From: Verrucomicrobiia bacterium
GTDB lineage: Bacteria; Verrucomicrobiota; Verrucomicrobiia; JADLBR01; JAIBCM01
DNA length: 64,000 nt
Direction: 5' to 3'
NCBI GenBank assembly: GCA_019694135.1
Contig: JAIBCM010000001.1
Coordinates: forward strand, 248,001-312,000
The notes beneath the pieces were generated by a model that worked only from the letters and a program-made list of their open reading frames with translations, was not told the DNA's origin and did no database searches. The stretch's first letter is position 1. Every line of letters begins with the position of its first letter. Shown one piece after another: positions 59,646 through 64,000 of the stretch. The position numbers and the translations under genes were made by a program.

Positions 59646-61715
59646 CTTAAAGAAAATCGGAATAATTAAAATCGCGACAATATTAACGACTTTAATCATC
59701 GGATTCACAGCAGGCCCCGCGGTGTCTTTATAAGGATCGCCAACCGTGTCACCTGTCACACTAGCCGCGTGAGCGGGAGAATGTTTGCCGCCGTAATTAC
59801 CAAGTTCGATATATTTTTTAGCATTATCCCATGCGCCACCGCTAGAAGTCATGGCAATGCCAATAAACAGGCCCGTAACAATCGTGCCAACTAAAACACC
59901 ACCGAGAACTACTGGCCCCAAAGCTGGAATCGCTGCTACTCCAATAACAAAAATAAGCGGCAATAAAGCGGGTAAAATCATCTGACGCAAAGCGGCTTTG
60001 GTTACAATGTCAACGCATTGACCATATTCAGGTTTTTCTTCACCTGTTAAAATGCCGGGTTTCGCTCCAATTTGACGACGCACTTCGCGAACGACTGCAC
60101 CCGCTGCGTTACTGACAGCGTCCATACTATAAGCAGTAAACATAAAAGGAAGTAATCCACCGATAAATAAGCCAATAATGACTTGCGGCTCTTTTAATGA
60201 AAATTGCAACGTATCCATAAAATGAGCATTCCCAGAAAGAACAGCTTTTAACTCTTCCACATAAGAACCAAACAAAACCAACGCCGCCAAACCCGCTGAA
60301 GCAATTGCATAACCTTTTGTCACGGCTTTCATCGTATTACCGATCGCATCCAATTCATCCGTCACAGTTCTTACTTCGCTCGGTAAGGCAGCCATCACCG
60401 CAATACCACCCGCATTATCCGTAATCGGACCAAACGCATCTAACGAAATAATAATACCCGCCAAACTTAACATCGCTACCACAGCAATCGCAATGCCATA
60501 GAGACCCGCAAAATGATAGGAAAACAGAATCGCAATACCGATAAATCCAACCGGCAACGCTGTAGCATGCTGACCCACACTCAAACCCGTAATGATATTC
60601 GTAGCGTGACCCGTTTCCGAAGAACGCGCAATACGACGCACGGGATCATATTGCGTGGAAGTATAATAGTTCGTTATTAAAACCACAACATATGTCATCA
60701 CAATACCGACCAATGAAGCATAATAAAGGGAAGTCGCACTTTTTACCGTTCCATTAATCGCTAAGCCATTCGGAAAAAGATAGTGCGTAATCGGCCAAAA
60801 AAGAATCGCAGAAAACAGCCCGCTAATTAAAACCCCGCCGGTTAAAAGAGAGGCGGGTTTTCCTTTAAATAAATTAATAAAAGCTATGCCTAAAATTGAA
60901 CCAATGATGGAAAGACCGCTTAATAAAAACGGAAACATCAAGGCTGCCGGATTATCCACAGTCAGAAATCCGATGAGAACTGCACCAATCAAACTTACTG
61001 CATAAGTTTCAAAAACGTCCGCGGCCATCCCCGCGCAATCTCCCACATTATCGCCCACGTTATCAGCAATCGTGGCAGGATTACGAGGATCATCTTCTTC
61101 CAATTTGCTTTCAATTTTCCCCACTAGATCCGCACCCACATCCGCAGCTTTTGTATAAATTCCTCCACCTAACCTGGCAAAAACCGAAATCAAACTACTA
61201 CCCAGCGCCAAACCGACTAAAGCGTCCAAAGCCAATTTCACATCACCCGTTTGTTTCAACATGAAATGATAAAAAATTCCCACAGACAAAAGAGCCAAAC
61301 CCACAACAAGCAAACCCGTAATCGCGCCACCATTAAAAGAAACTTTCAACGCAGAATGAATCGATTTCGAAGCCGCTTGCGTCGTTCGCACATTCGCGCG
61401 CACCGCAATCGTCATCCCAATGTAACCCGCCATCAAAGAACAAACTGCGCCAATTAAAAACCCGATAGCCGTTTGCATGTTGCGAAAATTCCACACTAAA
61501 ACAAAAATCAAAATCGCAATCACGCTAATGGTCATCACCTGACGATGCAAATAAGCGGAAGCTCCCTCCTGAATTGCCGTGGCAATCTCTTGCATACGTG
61601 CATTGCCACTATCCGCCCGCAAAATCATACGAATTAGAACAAGTGCTGCTAAAAGACTTACTCCTCCAAGGGCCAAAGCAACTGTCATCGGATATTGAAT
61701 CAAAATCTCTTTCAT
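59643..61715 (-). CDS. hppA: membrane proton-pumping pyrophosphatase (K+-independent type)
   Basis: A 690-residue membrane enzyme with about 16 helices that pumps protons by splitting pyrophosphate. The signature segments are GGGIYTKAADVGADLVGKIE and DNVGDNVGDCAGMAADVFETY. The ion-selectivity site reads GNTMKAVTKG: the Lys in NTxKA is the residue that marks K+-independent H+ pumps (K+-dependent ones have Ala). The C-terminal NAKKYIELGNYGGKHSPAHAA and GDTVGDPYKDTAGPAVNP complete the family pattern. It stands alone, with a 262-base gap to the porin upstream. Confidence 0.96.
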   Translation of the reverse strand: MKEILIQYPMTVALALGGVSLLAALVLIRMILRADSGNARMQEIATAIQEGASAYLHRQVMTISVIAILIFVLVWNFRNMQTAIGFLIGAVCSLMAGYIGMTIAVRANVRTTQAASKSIHSALKVSFNGGAITGLLVVGLALLSVGIFYHFMLKQTGDVKLALDALVGLALGSSLISVFARLGGGIYTKAADVGADLVGKIESKLEEDDPRNPATIADNVGDNVGDCAGMAADVFETYAVSLIGAVLIGFLTVDNPAALMFPFLLSGLSIIGSILGIAFINLFKGKPASLLTGGVLISGLFSAILFWPITHYLFPNGLAINGTVKSATSLYYASLVGIVMTYVVVLITNYYTSTQYDPVRRIARSSETGHATNIITGLSVGQHATALPVGFIGIAILFSYHFAGLYGIAIAVVAMLSLAGIIISLDAFGPITDNAGGIAVMAALPSEVRTVTDELDAIGNTMKAVTKGYAIASAGLAALVLFGSYVEELKAVLSGNAHFMDTLQFSLKEPQVIIGLFIGGLLPFMFTAYSMDAVSNAAGAVVREVRRQIGAKPGILTGEEKPEYGQCVDIVTKAALRQMILPALLPLIFVIGVAAIPALGPVVLGGVLVGTIVTGLFIGIAMTSSGGAWDNAKKYIELGNYGGKHSPAHAASVTGDTVGDPYKDTAGPAVNPMIKVVNIVAILIIPIFFK

Positions 61716-61894
61716 GGGAATCTTACCTTCATTTTATTTCATTCACTAAATTGGGCAGGAGAATGGGGAGTTTTGCTAATTGTTCAAGCTTAAATAATAA
61801 ATTAGTGACAAGCGATAAACGGCAGATAATAAAAAATCGCGCTTATGAACAAACACATGAAAATGCACCATTTATAAATCTTAATAAAAATTAA

Positions 61895-61977
61895 TTGACA
61901 AAACAAAAATGTTATTTTAACCCTTTGCTAGGGTAAATCGCCCAATTAAGGATTAAGGAAAAATAAGGAAAAATCAC
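61895..61977 (+). promoter_or_regulatory. porin 1 promoter region and ribosome site
   Basis: A TTGACA at 61895-61900 is followed by an AT-rich stretch without a good -10 box at the normal distance. ACCCT and AGGGT (about 61920-61934) could form a small hairpin in the leader. AAGGA at about 61966-61970, 7-8 bases before the ATG at 61978, is a clear ribosome site. The 262-base gap 61716-61977 has no other gene. Confidence 0.4.
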
Positions 61978-63258
61978 ATGAAATTAAAAAATCTCCTAAG
62001 CGGAGCTTTGGCCTTCGCATTGTGTCATTCTTCTGTCAATGCCGGTGAAGAAGCTACCGAAAAAAAAATCAAAGAACTCGAAGCTGCGATTGAAGATCAA
62101 GGCATCTACGTTGAAACTTCGCAAAAAGGCATCGTGTTGAGCGGTTATGTCGACACTAGCTACACCTACAATTTCAATGGTGGGGGCACTTCTGCTGGAG
62201 GAAAAGAGATCACTGACGTTTCTGGAGTTGGTAACGACAGCCAAGATTTCAGTCTCAATGCTGTAAAACTTGCACTGGAAAAAGCCTTGCCCGAAGAAAA
62301 TGAACTGGCAGCCGGATTTCGCATTGATCTGATGATGGGTGAAGATTGGCAGGACAGCACAGAAACAGGCGTTTTCGTCGAACAAGCTTATGTGCAATTT
62401 CGTGTTCCTGTTGGTAATGGCTTAGATTTTCGCTTCGGAAAAATGATCCCTCTCTTGGGTTATGAAGCGTATGAAAGACCCGCCAATGACAACTTTTCTT
62501 ACGGCTTGCTTTTTACCTATGCTTACACTGGTTTCGATACTGGGATTGATATGACATATTCCTTTACCGATTGGTTGAGTGCAACCCTGCGCTTCGCCAA
62601 CACCGATGGTGATGATAGTGGTTTTTATGATAACTCCGACGTGTCCAAATCAATTTCAGGCTCCATCAATTTTACAGCTCCCGGCGAAAATGCTGATCTT
62701 GCTTTGCTTTTCTATTATGCTCCAGAAGGCACCGCCAATTACAACGTGCCCGTTCGAGTTGATGGTGAAGAAACTTTCATTGAAAATGATCAAGCTGTTA
62801 TCTTTAACATGTATGGAAGTTGGCTGCCAAAAATGTTTAATGATAAGTTAAAATTAGCTTTTGATGCCGCAATCGGCTTTACCCAAGATAATTATCTCGC
62901 CGCAGATAGCTCTGAGAATAACGCCTCGTTCTGGGGCATCGGACTTTATGCCAAATACCAATTCACCAAAGTTTTCAGCTTGGCTGGACGTGCGGAATAT
63001 CTTCATGACAGCGATGGTACAGCCAAAGCGGCAGACTCTTTCGAAGACGGATTCGATTTTCGTGATTCCCCTATCTATACATCACAAACCGATCTTTATA
63101 GTTGGACCCTCACTGCGGGATTCGATATCTGGGAAAATCTCTTAACCCGAATCGAATATCGTTTGGATGTTGCAAGCTCCGATGATGCCAACAATGCTTT
63201 TAACAACGATCAAAGCACACAGCATACGCTGTCCTTCAACATGGCTTACCAATTTTAA
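61978..63258 (+). CDS. outer-membrane beta-barrel porin, copy 1
   Basis: A 426-residue porin with a signal peptide (MKLKNLLSGALAFALCHSSVNA), a short coiled segment (ATEKKIKELEAAIEDQGIYVE) and a long beta-barrel of alternating aromatic/hydrophobic strands ending in LSFNMAYQF, with the C-terminal Phe expected for outer-membrane insertion. The GIVLSGYVDTSYTYNFNGG start is typical of the putative beta-barrel porin-2 (OmpL-like) family common in Verrucomicrobiota. It likely passes small solutes. The next gene is a close paralogue, and the 3' region has a strong terminator. Confidence 0.88.
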   Translation: MKLKNLLSGALAFALCHSSVNAGEEATEKKIKELEAAIEDQGIYVETSQKGIVLSGYVDTSYTYNFNGGGTSAGGKEITDVSGVGNDSQDFSLNAVKLALEKALPEENELAAGFRIDLMMGEDWQDSTETGVFVEQAYVQFRVPVGNGLDFRFGKMIPLLGYEAYERPANDNFSYGLLFTYAYTGFDTGIDMTYSFTDWLSATLRFANTDGDDSGFYDNSDVSKSISGSINFTAPGENADLALLFYYAPEGTANYNVPVRVDGEETFIENDQAVIFNMYGSWLPKMFNDKLKLAFDAAIGFTQDNYLAADSSENNASFWGIGLYAKYQFTKVFSLAGRAEYLHDSDGTAKAADSFEDGFDFRDSPIYTSQTDLYSWTLTAGFDIWENLLTRIEYRLDVASSDDANNAFNNDQSTQHTLSFNMAYQF

Positions 63259-63354
63259 TAAATTCGCTGTTAGCTTAACCAAATTAAGCATTCAGCAGTT
63301 AGGCTTTTCTATAGATCACCTATACAACTTAACGGAGAAATTCATCTAATCATA

Positions 63355-63392
63355 AAAAAATTGGATGTTAGTTAGCTAACATCCAATTTTTT
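63355..63392. terminator. strong two-way terminator after porin 1
   Basis: A perfect 17-base stem, AAAAAATTGGATGTTAG (63355-63371) and CTAACATCCAATTTTTT (63376-63392), with loop TTAG. Both strands end in a T-run, so it can stop transcription in either direction. It separates the two porin genes. Confidence 0.9.
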
Positions 63393-63510
63393 ATTTCTAC
63401 TTCTTTATTTTCTTTATCTGTTATCGTTTTTAGTCGTTACTTAAGACTAGGCACTTGTTGATAATTAAAGTGTTGACAGAAAATACAAAATTCAATAGCA
63501 CGTTAATAAT

Positions 63511-64000
63511 ATGAAATTAAGACTCATTCTCAATTTAGTTGTTTTAACCCTTACTATCAATTTTACTCATGCTGCAGAAGATCCTACTGATAAACGAATT
63601 AAAGAACTTGAAGCTGCGATTGAAGATCAGGGAATATATGTCGAAACTTCTCAAAAAGGTATTGTCTTAAGTGGTTACGTCGATACCAGCTACACCTACA
63701 ATTTTAATGGAGGCGGGACCTCTTCCGGAACAGGTCGACCTGTTACTGACGTTTCTGGAGTCGGCAGCGACAGCCAAGATTTCAGCGTTAATGCAGTCAA
63801 ACTTGCTTTAGAAAAAGCGCTTCCCGATGAAAACGAGCTTGCTGCAGGTTTTCGCGTCGATCTTTTGATGGGTGAAGACTGGCAAGATGGCACGGAGGTC
63901 AGTGGTGTTAACGTGCAACAGGCTTACGTGCAATTTCGCGCTCCCATTGGCAACGGCCTCGACTTTCGTTTCGGGAAAATGGTTGCTCTACTTGGCTACG
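63511..64000 (+). CDS. outer-membrane beta-barrel porin, copy 2 (cut by window edge)
   Basis: The first 163 codons of a second porin. It has a different signal peptide (MKLRLILNLVVLTLTINFTHA) but then the same 25-residue lead (RIKELEAAIEDQGIYVETSQ and on to GIVLSGYVDTSYTYNFNGG), and the barrel starts with closely matching strands (ENELAAGFRVDLLMGEDWQDG). The two genes are thus a tandem duplication, with signal sequences diverged more than the barrel. TTGACA at 63473-63478 lies upstream, with no good -10 box at the usual spacing. Confidence 0.88.
   Translation, partial: MKLRLILNLVVLTLTINFTHAAEDPTDKRIKELEAAIEDQGIYVETSQKGIVLSGYVDTSYTYNFNGGGTSSGTGRPVTDVSGVGSDSQDFSVNAVKLALEKALPDENELAAGFRVDLLMGEDWQDGTEVSGVNVQQAYVQFRAPIGNGLDFRFGKMVALLGY

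Noticed and set aside
1-64000. CRISPR arrays, insertion sequences, rRNA genes
   Set aside because: No regularly spaced repeats, transposase frames or rRNA-like sequence were seen on reading both strands.

Overview
The window reads as chromosome of a Gram-negative bacterium, most likely a member of Verrucomicrobiota. An outer membrane and LPS are implied by heptose and Kdo genes (hldE C-domain, a family-9 heptosyltransferase, kdsD), LolA- and PpiD-like proteins, an ExbB/ExbD set and two tandem porins. The N-termini of those porins, a DUF4914 protein and the general gene content fit Verrucomicrobiota better than Proteobacteria. No rRNA or other decisive marker is present, so class-level placement is not possible. 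The DNA is moderately AT-rich and gene-dense, with many 4-base start/stop overlaps. Shine-Dalgarno sites are often weak, and several promoters place the transcription start on or within 3 bases of the start codon.

Layout. 1-3.9 kb: 5' part of clpB, ychF, a FIST sensor and a rhodanese. 4.0-6.8 kb: two AsmA-like membrane proteins followed by a lipoprotein that fuses YnbE-like and YdbL-like parts, a candidate envelope lipid-transport bridge. 6.8-10.4 kb: crcB, htrA, aroC and a DUF6194 gene. 10.4-12.3 kb: four unrecognised small genes, mostly with export-type N-termini. 12.4-26.4 kb: metabolism and envelope genes (purN, hldE C-domain, GT2, argG, glcD-like, mrp, coaB-like, tetR, two glycosyltransferases, nfo, kdsD, efp). 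This block ends in leuA, which is preceded by a leucine-rich leader peptide and a transcription attenuator.

26.4-40.1 kb is the most distinctive region. HpnI-, HpnA- and HpnK-like sugar genes and a radical SAM gene adjoin a type II polyketide/fatty-acid cassette: active ketosynthase, chain-length-factor-like ketosynthase without the catalytic triad, ACP, flavin halogenase-like oxidoreductase, MMPL exporter, LpxL-like acyltransferase, LolA-like carrier and FabZ-like dehydratase, with an AMP-ligase on the opposite strand. It resembles aryl-polyene/xanthomonadin-type pigment clusters but has no local aromatic lyase or ketoreductase. The inference is an exported, possibly halogenated and glycosylated polyene lipid.

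40.1-64 kb: proC, a PpiD-like foldase, an ExbB-ExbD-ExbD operon, purQ/purL, a PIN toxin-antitoxin pair, mutS, DUF4914, tRNA-Ser(GGA), and ubiD and ubiX separated by a second PIN toxin-antitoxin pair. Then come a 5'-3' exonuclease, 5-formyltetrahydrofolate cyclo-ligase, a metallo-beta-lactamase-fold hydrolase, an orphan helical protein, a proton-pumping pyrophosphatase and two tandem porins, the second cut by the window edge. No CRISPR array, insertion sequence or rRNA was seen.
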